A stretch of 64,000 nt of DNA, from contig CM019066.1 in NCBI GenBank assembly GCA_009667805.1, positions 121,524,692 to 121,588,691 of the forward strand, given 5' to 3'. Under the pieces are notes generated by a model. That model was not told the origin of the DNA and ran no database searches. It worked only from the letters and a program-made list of their open reading frames with translations. Shown here one piece after another: positions 12,040-24,460 of the stretch. Numbering within the stretch: the first letter of the stretch is position 1; every line of letters begins with the position of its first letter. The position numbers were made by a program, and so were the translations under genes. The stretch is from Leptobrachium leishanense. Taxonomy: Eukaryota; Chordata; Amphibia; Anura; Megophryidae.

Positions 12040-12480
12040 GCATTGTATTTATTTATTTATTTATAAAGTATTTTACCAGGAAGGATACATTGAGATTTCT
12101 CTCGTTTTCAAGTATGTCCTGGGTTCAAGAACATTGAAATGTTACAATGCAAGATATTTAAAAAAACAACACCACAAATAAACTGATTAATACAGAAAAT
12201 AAATATGTAGGAAATAAAGTCATTATGTTACATGTTTACAGGTTCATTTCTTATATTGAGGTATGTTAATAGGGAGCTCTTAAGGGACTTTAGACTGGGG
12301 GAAGATTTGATGGCGTCTGGGAGGTTATTCCATAACTGTGGTGCTCTGTAGGAAAATGAGGATCGAGCCACTTTCTTTTTGTATTGTGGTATTGTAAGTA
12401 ATGTGCAGGTCCTGGATCGGAGGTTATAGGATGAGGGAACTGCTGAGGGGAAGCAGTCTATTCAGGTAGGGTGGTAGCTT
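12040..12480. repeat. Dispersed repeat with 'accaggaaggatacattgag' core
   Basis: The 60-bp core near 12070-12120 recurs almost unchanged at 27985-28033 in the same orientation ('accaggaaggatacattgag', then 'aagtatgtcctggg'). It is probably a SINE or LINE tail. The Harbinger element at 12506 is inserted just downstream. Confidence 0.5.
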
Positions 12481-12505
12481 CCCAGAAAATCTCTTAAACA
12501 CCAGG

Positions 12506-13881
12506 GGCCACATTACAATCTTGACGCTGAAATCCTAGAGCAAAGTGAAAATCTTTGCGGTAAGCGTTAAAGTTTAGCGCACGCAAATCACCATTGGAAT
12601 TGCAATCTTCGCGCGTCCACACATCCGCCGATCAATAGCGCATGTGCACATAACGCTAACAGGACGCGCCCGAATGTACGCGTAGTACCGCCTCGCACAA
12701 AAATCTTTGCGCGTGCTGTTTTTTTTCCCCACAATTCAGCCTAAATGAAAAGGTTTTCTATTGATATAAACTGCAGGTTCCACCCAAGGTGCACGAATCG
12801 CTACTTGGATGCAATCAACAGCCCCCAGGACATAGGGGAAGCCTCCAAGTGCATAAAAGCACTGTTTCACTCTTTGGAATCCGTCGTGGGTGGTAGGGAA
12901 TCCTATATAGTGGCGCCAGTTGCGCTTCATTGCTAGGAGGAAGTGATGGAGCACGATGGAGAAGGTGCACTGGCTGACACCGCCTAATTCAGCTAGAGGC
13001 TGCTGGAAGGTGCCAGTGGCAAGGAACCTCAGACAGCACAGCAACTTCGTCATCCCTGGGACAGATATCCGTGTCCCTGACCTGGACTGGATGGGACTGC
13101 AGCTGTAGGTAGAGCCTGTATATCTGTAGTACAGGAGGAGTGGGGTCACGCCTATTCCCCGATGGGGCAGCTGCAACCACCAAATGTATCCAGCCCAGCA
13201 ACATGTATAAAACATAACAAGGAGAAAAATGTCATCTACGTTTATTCCCATTATACCGTTTGAAACAAAAACACAATTAGAGGCTTTGGTTTCTATTAAT
13301 GGCCATTAAAAGAGTAAGCTCACCCGCCGATATTCGCCTATTTATCTGTGCCCAGGTCAACCGGTAGCGGAGTCGACACTCAGCATCAGTCAGATGTTCC
13401 AATGTTAAGCGTGTCCTTTGGACACGAGGTGCCTGTGGAACAGCACGCTCCCTCTCCAACTCCTGCTGCTATTGGAGACGAGTTCTGGATTTCTGCATCT
13501 GTGACGCAAAATGAGCACATATGCTGCAGCAATAATACATGCACACACAACGTCATCCATTGTATTGGTTTGTCATGACTTGAATGGGCCACTGTGCTTT
13601 GGTGCGTTCCTTTTTATGGGCTTGTATATATGGGGTTAGCCAGGTTGGTCAGATTTGCCATTAGCACCAGCTTTTAGGAGTCGCTACGATTATCTGAATA
13701 ACGTCCATGCAGTTATTATCACGAATAGATTGTAATACCTTAATTATCACACACGATACACGATTCTGCACAGTTGTAGCGCTGACAACGTAATTTGGAA
13801 GTCAGCGCAAATGGTTTTACCCAACGTATTAAAAATGACTTATGCCAGCGCTAACGTTAGCGTCAAGATTGTAATGTGGCC
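12506..13881 (-). mobile_element. PIF/Harbinger DNA transposon, internally deleted
   Basis: The terminal inverted repeats begin GGCCACATTACAATCTTGAC at both ends (12506 onward and complement of 13881 backward, about 23 bp). Between them lies a minus-strand HARBI1-type transposase that lacks its C-terminal part. The 3-bp flanks are AGG and AGA, so the target duplication is not clean. The terminal repeats differ from the GGCTAGGGTC family, so this is a separate Harbinger lineage. Confidence 0.8.
12736..13459 (-). pseudogene. HARBI1-like Harbinger transposase, truncated and frameshifted
   Basis: The N-terminal frame (complement 13277-13459) has LEHLTDAECRLRYRLTWAQI, the usual start of this family. 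A second frame (complement 12736-13251) has the GTAI-like and CCLRFLATGTFQQPLAELGG helical region and ends in GAVDC, whose Asp is the first DDE residue, followed by YINRKPFHLG and a stop. The second Asp and the catalytic Glu are absent, because the frame stops about 230 bp before the terminal repeat. HARBI1-type transposases cut and paste with 3-bp TWA duplications. With two frames and a missing active site, this copy cannot transpose itself. Confidence 0.8.
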
Positions 13882-13884
13882 AGA

Positions 13885-14560
13885 GGTTGGAAAGGTGAAG
13901 GGTGCATCTAGATTGTCGGTCAATACACAATGCTCCCAATATAGTCAAACCGCAACTCGAAATGTCTCTACTGTAAAACAACCAATTGTACAGTAAACCT
14001 GCAACTTGCAATGCCCGTAGTGCAAAAGCCGCATTTTACATCATAACCCACCTTTTACAATAACGCATGTATATTACGTTATAACTCGTTTTTCATGGTA
14101 TGACCCACATTTTACTGTAAACACATAACTCGCATCCCTGGTGCCGGTTTTGTTTTGATTTTTTTATTTACTAAAATGTATTTTTGTCACACAAAATGTG
14201 TATTTAAACTGTCTGCACTTGGAGCTCCATCGATGGGTGTACCAGGGCATTCCTACCATCTCACAGACGGCAAGTGAGAAACTTGCAAAACAAAGAAGTG
14301 TGTATTTTTGCAGGAAAGGGTTTTCAGTCAGTTGAGACTCGTATCTTTAAATCTTTGTATCTCAGAGACCACATATTGTTCAGCTTTTTGACAATATTGT
14401 ATGTGTTAGCAAAGGTGTTTGGGGTCATTGTTGTATATATTTTATACAAAAATATATAAATATATAAGTATATTATATTTACATAGACAATTTTTTTATT
14501 ATGTTGAACCATGTTAAGAATCTAAATGTCCAAAAAAATTCCATGTAGTTGCTTGCAATT
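13885..14560. other. Non-coding DNA with repeat shared with 11880-11970
   Basis: 'aatgctcccaatat' followed by 'actgtaaaa' occurs at 13930-13990 and at 11890-11960, so a repeat seems to lie on both sides of the Harbinger insertion. The rest is AT-rich with no gene seen. Confidence 0.4.
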
Positions 14561-14569
14561 ACCCATAAG

Positions 14570-15013
14570 TGGATTTTTTGGAAACATAATATGTTGGCAG
14601 ATAAGAACATTTCGGCCCATCTATTCTGCCCATTTATGTGGATACTTTACCTGGATTTATCTTTTGTTTAGGATAGCCTTATGCCTATCCAATGCCTGTT
14701 TAAATTCAATTACTGTTTTGGCCTCTACCACTTCTACTGGAAGACTGTTCCATGTATCCACCACCCTCTCAGTAAAATAATGCTTCCTGATGTTACTTTT
14801 AAACCTTTGCCCCTCTAATCTAAGACTATGTCCTTTTGTTTTGCTATTTTGTTTCCTTTTAAATATACTCCCTTCCTCTACCTTGTGGATTCCCTTTACG
14901 TATTTAAATGTTTCTATCATATCTCCTCTGTCTCGTCTTTTTTCCAAGCTGTACATGTTAAGATCATTACGCCTTTCCTGGTAACATTTCTCCTTCAAGC
15001 CACAACCAAGCAT
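14570..15013 (-). mobile_element. LINE 3' fragment (CR1/L2/Rex-like)
   Basis: Reading leftward, the tail contains the phrase 'gatgggccgaaatgttctt', typical of non-LTR retrotransposon 3' ends in amphibians and fish. The coding part ends just before it. The fragment is 5'-truncated at about 15013, as usual for LINE insertions. A shorter piece of the same tail lies at 53703-53752 in the opposite orientation. Confidence 0.75.
14657..15013 (-). pseudogene. C-terminal end of a LINE reverse transcriptase
   Basis: The frame has 118 codons. Recognisable conserved blocks are NDLNMYSLEKRRDRGDMIE, then FKYVKG, SLRLEGQRFKSNIRKHYF, and RVVDTWNSLPVEVVEAKTV. This order is the post-RT C-terminus of CR1/jockey-like non-LTR retrotransposons. 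The RT catalytic core is absent, so only the 3' end of a truncated insertion is present. The clade is inferred from general resemblance only. Confidence 0.75.
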
Positions 15014-17164
15014 TGAACCCTTTCACTGCCAAGCACTTTATGGTAGAAAAAAAAAAATAGTATCATAATATTTATTTGAAGCATGGGATACATAGTTACT
15101 ATTTAAACAGGGTAAAATTGCAATTTTGCATATATATAGTTTTTCAGAGACAGTTAAAAGATTAAAATCATGGAAATTTGCAAACTTTTATTTTATCCTC
15201 AATTCGTTTATCCTTTACAGAAATATCCCTTTCAAACGTGGTCTGCATTATTCGCATACAGGCAGAAATAACCTTTGTGTCAAACACAGTAAATGTAATA
15301 CAGATAGATAATACAAATCTTCAGATCTCCTGCTTATGGGACTTTGTAATGTTCACAATGAGAATATTTGCAATGCAGTTTCCAAAAATACAAATAGAAC
15401 ATAAAAATAATATATTTAAGGCCTGTACTTGGAAATTAAAGTAACACCTTGTAACTGTACTGTACATGGATTTTTCAGTCATTAACCCCCTGAATATTAT
15501 CCCTATACCTGTGCTGTGCTTCAGATATCTGGCAAACCTGGCGTGTCAGTGGGTCCTGAGGACAGGTTTGGGAAACACTGCAGTAGTGATTGACCCCAGA
15601 GCTCTCCTTGTATTCTGTCATCTACCTGGCTGTTGGAATGGAGCAGTAAAATTAGTTGAACGTTTTGTTACTGCTTCTTGTTACTTATGTTACTGCAATA
15701 CAAGATAAAAGGAGCTCACACTTAATTTTGTTTCTGTACGAGAAAACTAATTAATTAATTAAAAAGGTATGAAAACATGGTGGGGGTGTTTGTATGTGAA
15801 TTTATCATTGCATTTGAATGCAAAATTGTGTATACATGTTTTCCATAGTAAAAGACTTAAACGTCCATATTTATCTCTGTAAAGCGTTCCATTAAAAAGA
15901 TTAAAACCAAACAACAACAAGAAAAACAGATTGGAATACTATAAACACCTGCTTAACTCCACCTTGTTTTTCTTGTAGGTGAATGAGATTGCCTTTGATT
16001 TCTTGCAGAGGTCTCCTATTACTTCTTCTGTTACCCCATCATCTAGGTACAAGAAGCAGGTAAACACCGAGCTTGTGACGATCGACACAATCATAAATAG
16101 GACGCATGCCACTCGATACAGAAATATTGAAAGTCCTTATGGAGTCAGTATACCACTATGATCGCTTGAATCCGCTTATGTAGCCATATGGGCAGAGTGT
16201 CCACATATCATGGAATGAGACGCAGCTAATGAACAGTTAATTGTATCATGTTAAAATCATCCAGTAGGTGGCGACCTTGCCTTTAATAATCCCTAACTCG
16301 AACAGAATTTGTGATAACTGATTTTAACTATTATATTTTATAGGAGTATATGTTTTTATATATCTATCTACATATCTTTATGTCTGTCTATTGAGCTATC
16401 CATGTATCCATCTTGCTCAGATCCTGCTTTTCCTCTGTGGCTTCAGCTCTGCTCACTCTGATTCTGATTTGATGCTTGTCCTTTGACAATTTCATCAATT
16501 TCTTATGTTTTATGTGCTTTTTGATTCTGCAGGACAAGGCTCCTTTTGAATAAAAAAAATTATGTGGCTGAATTGTTTGTATTCTGTTTTTTTTTTCCAG
16601 TGATTTTTCCGAAAATGCTCACAACCAGTAAAATATAGAACGTAAAAAATATTACTTAATATATGCTCATATAAAATAAATCTTAATACCATCACACATT
16701 TTTGAAAATCTTGCACATTAAATGGTATTACGTGTGTTTATGTATGTGCCTAGATAGTTACATACTTGTGTGTTTTTGTGTACACAGCTTTACTCCGAAA
16801 TGATAAAGCACATCTGTGTTAAATAGCATGACTTTGTTAAACAGTGTTTAATATTTCATGTCAAACCAAGAAGAGTGACAGAACATTTCTGAACAACTGT
16901 GTAGGCTGAGTTTATAGATATTTTGTATATAGTCTGTTCTTTGTCATTCACACCAATAACAAACCTGTTACGCTAAATGACAAAAAATGGGGCCCATGGT
17001 TATTTGCATAGTAACCTTAGACTCCTCTTTCATTTGTCACATTGTTATACACCGTTGGAATTCATGTTCTATTTTTTTTCTTAATATTTGATGTGTTTGG
17101 GGAAAGAATTCGAAATGGTACATGTAAAATATATGTAAGACTCTCACAGCGTAATTTATACTAA
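15014..17164. other. AT-rich non-coding DNA with one hAT-like MITE end
   Basis: At about 15520-15575 'cctgaggacaggtttggga' followed by 'aacactg' matches the right end of the outer element near 25546-25572, so a fragment of that family lies here. The rest shows no gene. Short TATC-like simple repeats occur near 16360-16420. Confidence 0.4.
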
Positions 17165-17589
17165 GGCTAGGGTCAAACGAACGCATTTTTCGCACAACCG
17201 TCAAAAATTGCGCCCGAACGCATTGACGTATTTTTTCCCGGAATACGCGAAAACGGTCAGACGAAGCGCATTTTCGTGCGTGATTTTGTACGGATCATCA
17301 ATAAAACACTTTTTGCGTCTGGACGTTATGTAGGCTGGACATTAGCAGCGTTTGACATCTCCTAATCACGCACACATGCCGCTAGCGGACGCAGCGCACT
17401 CTGTACGTCAGTACTAGCGGTTCTGCGTTCTCGAAAAAATGCGCTCATTTTCCACTCGCGTTGTGCGGCCGGACTTTCGTGCGGCCGTACTTCTTATATT
17501 GGCCGTCATTGCCTGTCATTTGCTGCTACTGCGGCCGTGATTAAGTGCGCCTAAACGCACGTTAAAAATGCTTTAGTCTGACCCCAGCC
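17165..17589. mobile_element. Harbinger-type MITE (425 bp, TAA target duplication)
   Basis: The left end is GGCTAGGGTCAAACGAACGC and the right end is GTCTGACCCCAGCC, with TAA at 17162-17164 and 17590-17592. The interior is close to the 4533-4957 copy in the same orientation (for example 'cctaatcacgcacaca' and 'gcagcgcactctgtacgtca'). Confidence 0.9.
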
Positions 17590-17759
17590 TAAACGTGGCT
17601 ATCTAATCTATGCCATTTAATATTGTCCTTAGTTTACTATTCTAGTTTAAAAGTTTTAAAAAGTATGGATCGCTCTATCGTGAATCTCACATCAAGGTGT
17701 TGGCTGTGGCTAGTTGAGTCCTCAGTAAAAAATATATTTATTTCACTATGCACCAGTGG

Positions 17760-17952
17760 CGACTAGGAATAATCCCCTCACCCATCTAGATTGTAAATTC
17801 CCACGGGAATAGGGTCCTCATATCCTCATGTATCTGCTGGCAGGTATACTGACCTGCCTCCTGTATGTATTGTAGAATTGTCCTGTCTTTACCCATTACA
17901 CCTTGTACAGCACTGCGGAATGTGCTGGCGCTTAATAAATAATAATAATGGG
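17760..17952 (+). repeat. SINE/L2-tail-like repeat
   Basis: It ends in 'gtgctggcgcttaataaata' plus AAT units, the classic 3' tail of L2-related repeats. A second tail of this type lies at 25650-25700 ('ctgttggcgctatgtaaat'). Confidence 0.5.
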
Positions 17953-18600
17953 GGGGCGGCACATAAGATACCACAGTCAAAATGTGGGGGCACTAATCAT
18001 TTTCGCCATTAAATCCATACCACTGAAAAAAACGAAGATTCCGTAAATATAAATAAGATTTCAAAACCCCAGAGTAATGTGATGCAATGATCCCTTTATG
18101 TTGTACTAACCTGATACATAAATTCAATATTTTATTTGCTGCACTTGATAATTTATACCAGCGTCCGATACCTGATTCAGCGACCCCAATTTTCGCAAAT
18201 TACAGTGATCATTCACTAAATAGGGAAGTCACCATATTTTTGTCGAAATTGATTCCCCGAAATGTGACAAAAAGCAAAGGATCTAAAGATGAATAGACCC
18301 TTTAGAGTCTAACTTCCATAATAACCCCTAAAATGCCATTGAAGCAGGGAAATACAATAAAAATAACAAACAGTGTGGCATGTAGCCTACCCATTAACCT
18401 CTAAAATGCCACTAATCAAGGGAAAGCATTAAATGGATATACTGTGAGTGTCAGGTTCCTGAACTGTACCTTGGCAGCCTCCTTCAAGTATTGTACATCT
18501 GATCTGTGCCTGCACTTGAGGGCAGCTTCATTCCTGTGCTGCTCATTTCCAGCGCTGAAATCCAGCACATATTCAGTTAAAATACAAACCCCATAGGTCA
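17953..18600. other. Non-coding DNA
   Basis: No gene and no clear element boundary was seen. Confidence 0.35.
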
Positions 18601-18629
18601 CATGATTTACCTGATTTAAAGGGTCACGC

Positions 18630-18830
18630 CCCCTCTCCTCCTTGCTCCAGCATTGCCAAACCATTACCAGTGAGAGAGGACCTATGCTGTGGCTCTCCTG
18701 CGTTATCCCGAACCCCAAACCTTGCCGTCGTTACCAGCATTTCCTGTCTCCATACCCTCCAGTATCCAGTGTGTCCAAGATCCCATTGTCCTGGTTTGTT
18801 TCCCGCTTCCCTATTGTCAAGCCCTATACT
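18630..18830. repeat. Dispersed repeat shared with 23990-24175
   Basis: The run from 'gccaaaccattaccagtgag' through 'ccataccctccagtatcca' to 'gatcccattgtcctgg' is found as its reverse complement at about 24020-24175, inside the hAT-like element. The family is unknown. Neither copy contains a plausible gene. Confidence 0.55.
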
Positions 18831-18919
18831 TATCACGTTCCTCACCTCCAAACCAATTGTGCTGCTTGCTGCAGCAACTCACCGCTCACCGCACACCCCT
18901 GTACTGGTGCATCACCGCT

Positions 18920-19600
18920 AAGAATGGGATGCCAGCTCGATTCGAACATGAGTTTGAATCGAACATCGGCTGTTCGAGTTCGGCGAACTTCAAACTTTTT
19001 GCGATGTTTACGAATAGTTCGACCGTTAGTGAAACGCTGTTTGCAAAAAAAATTCTGAACGAAAATGTCTGGAATTTACACATAACATCCAATGAATAAA
19101 TGATAAAAAAGAGGACTGTTACAGAAAAATGAAAAAACGATTTAAAAAAAAAACGAAAAAAATTTGCAAAAAAATGCTTAAAAGATCCTAAAAAAAGTCT
19201 AAAAATAAAGAGACTCTTTACTGCAGAATTTTATAATGAATGGTTTATTAGATATTGAATTAAAACGGGAATATTTTTTAACATTGAAGCCTATGGGATT
19301 CTCCTGAATAAATCTGCCGAATGAAACCACCGAACAACAGGACAATTCAGCAACTTTTCACTGCTGGTTTTTGTTCTCTGAATAGGTATAGCATTGCTTC
19401 TCTATGGGGATTTCACTGCCCTCGAACAGGCACCGACCAGGCACCGTATGTGCAGGCAATTCGCCAGGCAATTTTAAACATTTGGCGAACTGCCTGCTCT
19501 CTGAATAGCCGTATGGCCAGGAAAGGTAACCGTACGCTGAATTTCACTGTTCGGTTACCTTTCGGCCACAATTCGGATCTCTTTGAATAACCCTGTTAGA
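18920..19600. repeat. hAT-like / fold-back composite repeat
   Basis: The left part is rich in TTCGA/CGAAC motifs like the subterminal regions of 22209-25542. The A-rich middle and 'aaagagactctttactgcag' match 25340-25375 in reverse complement. The right end is GAATAACCCTG, the terminus of the fold-back family. It is probably an old nested composite. Confidence 0.4.
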
Positions 19601-21230
19601 TTCTCGGTGTCGTGCACCACCGACTAAGACACCATTTTTCTGCACTTGAATGTGACAGGTGCATATCATTTGTCCGCAGGGTCCAACCCTGCACTCTTCC
19701 ACAATACGTCAGAGGAGTTACGGTGTGAAGGCACTAGCTGGCACCAAATGCCCAATATTTAGGTGCACTGACCCGAGTAACTGATGCATACTGGGCAGCC
19801 ATCAGAAATGATGGGCGCCCCCGTAAACTTCATCAACCCGTAACAGCTTTTCGCCCCTTCCAAAACAAAAAAAGGACATAACACAGTTCCACAGCAATAA
19901 AACTCACAGTAATGTGTGGTGTGTATGAGTGTATCTGTCACGTCTGGGGCTCTGAGGGGGCCCCGGCACCCGGCGGCACCATCGACAAGCCGGGTGCCAG
20001 GAGTTGTGCCGGCTTCTGGAGCTCGCAGGGCTGGTCAGGAGGTGGGGCGTGGCATGATGATGCAGGCCCGACGGGTTTAAATACAGACAGCGCGATCCGG
20101 CTCATCGTCCTGTTGTGGAGTTTGCTTCCCTCAGTGCTAAGTGTCGATTCACTACTTGGTTGATTTTTCAGTCTCTGTTGTTACCTGGCTTGTATGAGAA
20201 CCACCCCCGTGTACCAGTCCTTGGCTATTCCTTGACCACTCTAACTTTGATTTTGGCTTATATGATAGATACCCCTTGTGTACCGTTTTGGCTATCCTTG
20301 ACCACTCTAACACTGATCGATTTGGGCTTTTGTTAGTATGCGTCCTTGTATACCGTCTGGCCTATTTCAGGTATACCCTGTCCTGTGTGTTGGTCAAACA
20401 TTTCCCACTCGTTGTTGGTCAAACATTTCCCACTTGTTGGTGATAAAACATTTCCCATGGCTTCAAATCGTGTTTAAACAGGAGCAAAAGCGGTAAAAAT
20501 GAGCTCAGCGCACAGCAGTGAAATGGCTCAGCACTCAGCAGTGAAAGGGTTGAAAAAAATATTATTTTTTTAAATTCATTGTTTCCTGCCCCCCAGGGCA
20601 GTACCCGGACCCCCATACACATTTTATGGCCAATATCTTGCATATATGCCCTCTTGGAGGGCACTTTCTTTTTCTGACGTTCAACCCCATTGACTTGCAT
20701 TACGTTCCCCTAAAATGCCATTAAGGGAAAACATGAAATGAATACACTGTGAGGCATGGCGCCTATCCATTAACTCCTAAAATGCAATTAATAAAGGAAA
20801 AAATAAAATGTATAATGTGAGGGATGAAACCTGCCCATTAACCCTTAATACATAACTAAACCAAGGCAAAAACGAAAGTAATACACAATGTATAATATAG
20901 TCTGACCATTAACCCTGTCACTGCTGAGCCATTTCCAACCTTTGGGGAAAAAAGTGTTACATTTTTATTTTTTATGATCTTTACTCTAAATATGGTCATA
21001 TATTATTGGAAAGGCCAGACTCTGCCCGTTCCAATGACACCTAAATTGATCACATACGATGCACGGGGCGAGAGATATCGCGGTCCGAACACGTGGGGGA
21101 AGTTGGATGCTTATCCCGGGGGGGGGCACATGGGGGGGGGCAAGGAATAACCTAGGGGGGCAATTTCCCCCTGGCCCCCCTAGAGACACCTATGCTATGC
21201 GCGATTGCTTGATTTTTGCTGTTACATGGT
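19601..21230. other. Non-coding DNA, GC-rich repeat at 19930-20400
   Basis: A segment beginning 'tgtcacgtctggggctctga' and rich in CCGG-like words looks like an old LTR or DNA-element fragment, but I could not find its other end. G-runs occur at 21118-21180. No coding frame is convincing. Confidence 0.35.
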
Positions 21231-21233
21231 TTA

Positions 21234-21602
21234 GGCTGGTGACTGTCAGACAAGCGGTTTTACGAGTGGAAGGAATGTCCGTGAGAGTTGGAGTTCCTTC
21301 CACTCTAATGCCCATCTGGCTACCTTGCTGAGTGCAGTTAGTGCGCTCAGCGCTGCAAGGCTCGATCCTCCTATGAAGGATCGCACTTTGCAGCCCCATC
21401 GAACGTGCGTCATGGTGCTTCGGGAGGCTTCGGGAGGCTCCGGGAGGCTTTCTGAACGGATGCAGCACACATGCTGTAGTGCGTGCAATTTGTGCACGCG
21501 CTACAGCATGTGGCCGGCCCCGTCACAGCATCACAACGCTGTGACGGATGCTGGGAGGCACGTCAGTACGGGTGCACGTAGTGCGTTCTTCTGACACCAG
21601 CC
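21234..21602. mobile_element. Harbinger-type MITE, second subfamily (369 bp, TTA)
   Basis: The left end is GGCTGGTGACTGTCAGAC and the right end is TCTGACACCAGCC. The two match once a 4-base insertion on the left is allowed. TTA flanks both sides (21231-21233 and 21603-21605). The interior differs from the GGCTAGGGTC copies. Confidence 0.75.
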
Positions 21603-22699
21603 TTATGTGTTGTTTTAGTGGTCTCTCTTGTATGTTATCAAATGCAATTTAGGTCCATGACAGCTTAGCAATGATAATGTAGTATCATTCTTTTACACCC
21701 ACTCTTTAAACTTTGCTTGACACAATCATTTTGTATTATTTGAAGTATTTATCAGTCTGTTCCTAATACTTCATATATCTATATATGATTTCCAGTTTTC
21801 TTTTCCGTACTTCTGTTAGAAGACCACTGGAATCAGAAATCAAAACTCAGGGATGAGAATGTAAAAAAGATTACTATGATAAAACAGGATCATATTATAC
21901 TGCCTTATTATACTATGAAGTGTAATGGAGACATGTATTCCTGAATTTAAAAATGCTAATGACTGCAATTTGTTTTAGAGAAAGGGTATCTGTCGACCTG
22001 TCTATATCTATCCATCCATCTTCTGATCTCCTCTATCCCAGCTCTCTAGACCAATGGTTCCCAACCCTGGTCCTTAGGTCCCCATAACAGGCCAGGTTTG
22101 ACAGATATTTGAGGCACAGGGGATATGATTTGCTGACCAGTGATTGCAGGATTCAGTCTGCATTCCCCAAGGTGATCTACAAAATCTGGCCTGTTAGGGG
22201 TTCCTGAGTAGGGATGAGCCGAACACTCCCCGAGTTCGGTTCGAAGCCGAACCCGAACTTTCCAAATGTTCGGATCCGAACCCGAACTCGAACCCCATAC
22301 AAGTCAATGGGGCTGAAAATTTGGTTTTTAGAGTGCCCTCCAAGAGGGCATATATGCTAGATATTTGCCATAAAAAGTGTATGGGGGTCTGGGTAGTGCC
22401 CTGGGGGACAGGAAACAAGGACAAAAAGTAAAAAAAAAAAAACGTTTTTAAAGGGACAGTGAGTTTTCCATGAAATAAGGGTTAAAAATAAAAACGAAAA
22501 ATTCCTTCAAATATCGTGCCTAGGAGGTCCACATAACCTGCCCGTGAAGTGGCGGATTTCTAGGATGTATAGAAATATGTAAAAACCAAAAAAATCACAT
22601 TTCAAATGACGGTAAATGCTTTTCCTTTAATCTATCCATAAACAACTGCTTGGGGCAGCAGTCTGTATGAAAAGAGGAGACATTTTCGGACACGCAGAA

Positions 22700-22976
22700 A
22701 AAGTTTACTGATTTTTTGGCGGTGAAAAGCAGGAGAATGACTGGAGAATGGAAAATTCTAGACCAATTAGCCAATTTGGAAAGTGAGAAAAATGGGAGAA
22801 TTTTTCTGGTTTGGCTATTTTGACCTAGAATTTTCTCTTCAGTCATTCTCCTGAGTTTCACCTTTCTCTGAATAACCCTGTCAGGGTTATTCAGAGAGCG
22901 GTGTAGAGCAGGAGAATGACTGGAGAATGGAAAATTCTAGGTCAAAATAGCCAAACCAGAAAAATTCTCCCATTTA
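22700..22976. repeat. Fold-back repeat units (GAATAACCCTG family)
   Basis: 'ggagaatgactggagaatgg' and 'aaaattctag' are followed by their reverse complements, ending in CTCTGAATAACCCTG. A second inverted unit starts immediately with AGGGTTATTCAGAGAGC and is then interrupted by the MITE at 22977. Related units lie at 24178-24420 and 49635-49815. Confidence 0.65.
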
Positions 22977-23402
22977 GGCTAGGGTCAGACTAGCGAATTT
23001 TTAACATGCGTTTAGGCGCACTTAATCACGGCCGCACTAGCAGCAAATGACGGGCAATGACAGCCAATATACGAAGTACGGTCGCACAAAAGTCCGGCTG
23101 CGCAACGCAAGTGTAAAATGAACGCATTTTTTCGAGAACGTAGAACCGCTAGTACGGACGTACAGAGTGCGCTGCGTCCACTAGCGGCGTGTGTGCGTGA
23201 TTTGGAGACGTCAGACCCTGCTCATGTCCGGCCAACATAATGTCCAGACACCCAAAGTTTCCTGGTTTGGATCCGTGAAAAATCACGCACAAAAATGCGC
23301 ATCGTATGACCGTTTTCGCGCATTCCGTGAAAAAATAAGGCAATGTGTTCGGACGCACCTTTTGACGGTCGCTGTGAAAAATGCGTTAGTCTGACCCTAG
23401 CC
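22977..23402. mobile_element. Harbinger-type MITE (426 bp, TTA target duplication)
   Basis: The left end is GGCTAGGGTCAGACTAGCG and the right end is GTCTGACCCTAGCC, with TTA at 22974-22976 and 23403-23405. It sits inside a fold-back unit, whose 'ctcccattta' and 'tctcactttcca' halves are contiguous at 49725-49740, giving an empty site. Confidence 0.9.
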
Positions 23403-24177
23403 TTATCTCACTTTCCAGATTGGAAATTGTTAACACCTTACGGAGTTAATAGTGCTTGGAGCTATAATTAATTATACAATGACTAATGGTATAGGTGTGC
23501 AGCTCACCACAGGTGTGTCACCCACCCTTAATAATAGAAGAAATACAAACTTAATCGTAAGGGAGCGCAAAGATGAGATTTAGTATGGATTCGTTCGCAA
23601 AATGATGTCACAATTGCTTGATGGTCAATATATCTTCACTGGAAGAGAAAAATCACAAATTGCGCAGCATGGTAATGCATTTGGATTATGCTAGAAATAG
23701 TGGAAGAGGGTCACTCAAACGCAGAGCCTATAGGCTCTTGGTATAAGCCTTAAAGCCTCTATGGGGGGGCTTCTCCCATCAATCGGAATGTAGATCGTCA
23801 GAATCAAATGGTGGTACTTTGGACCTCAATTAAAGGACAAGAGAGCAACACATGGCACAGTACCAATAGGAGAGAGATGGCAGTATATAATTAATTCGAT
23901 CTACTCACGAATTTATGAGCCTCCCAATGGACTTTGGACCACTTAAGGATGGTCCCACCTCTTGTGCAGAATTCCCGCTGGATAGATGTAATCAATGATC
24001 CAGGAATTGGTAAAGAGGATGCAGAGGAGGCCAGCAGGACAATGGGATCTTGGACACACTGGATACTGGAGGGTATGGAGACAGGAAAGGCTGGTATCGG
24101 CAAGGTTTGTGGTTCAGGATAACACAGGAGAGCCACGGCATGGGTCCTCTCTCACTGGTAGTGGTTTGGCAATGCTG

Positions 24178-24420
24178 GGGATCTCACTTTCCAAATCGGC
24201 TATTTGGTCCAGATTGTTCTCTTTTCCTGCCATTCTCCTGGTTTTCACCTTTCTCTGAACAACCCTGAGAGAGAGGTGAAAGCCAGGAGAACTGGCAGGA
24301 GAAGAGAACAATCTAGACCAAATAGCCAATTTGGAAAGGGAGTTAAATGGGAGAATTTTGACCTAGAATTTTCACTTCTCCAGTTATTCTCCTGCTTTTC
24401 ACCGCTCTCTGAATAACCCT
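24178..24420. repeat. Fold-back repeat unit
   Basis: The region contains 'ttctcctgg' and 'tttcacctttctctgaa' followed by mirrored 'gaaagccaggagaa', and ends in CTCTGAATAACCCTG. It is a rearranged unit of the family described at 49635-49815. Confidence 0.55.
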
Positions 24421-24460
24421 GTGAATGTTTAATCCCGTGGTGAAAAATAACATTGCTTAA

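Noticed and set aside
14526..15016. Plus-strand hydrophobic frames
   Set aside because: They are antisense to the LINE RT C-terminus, which has clear conserved blocks.
18642..19099. Overlapping 136-138-codon frames
   Set aside because: They lie in a dispersed repeat that recurs reversed at 24020-24175, in different frames and with no protein similarity.
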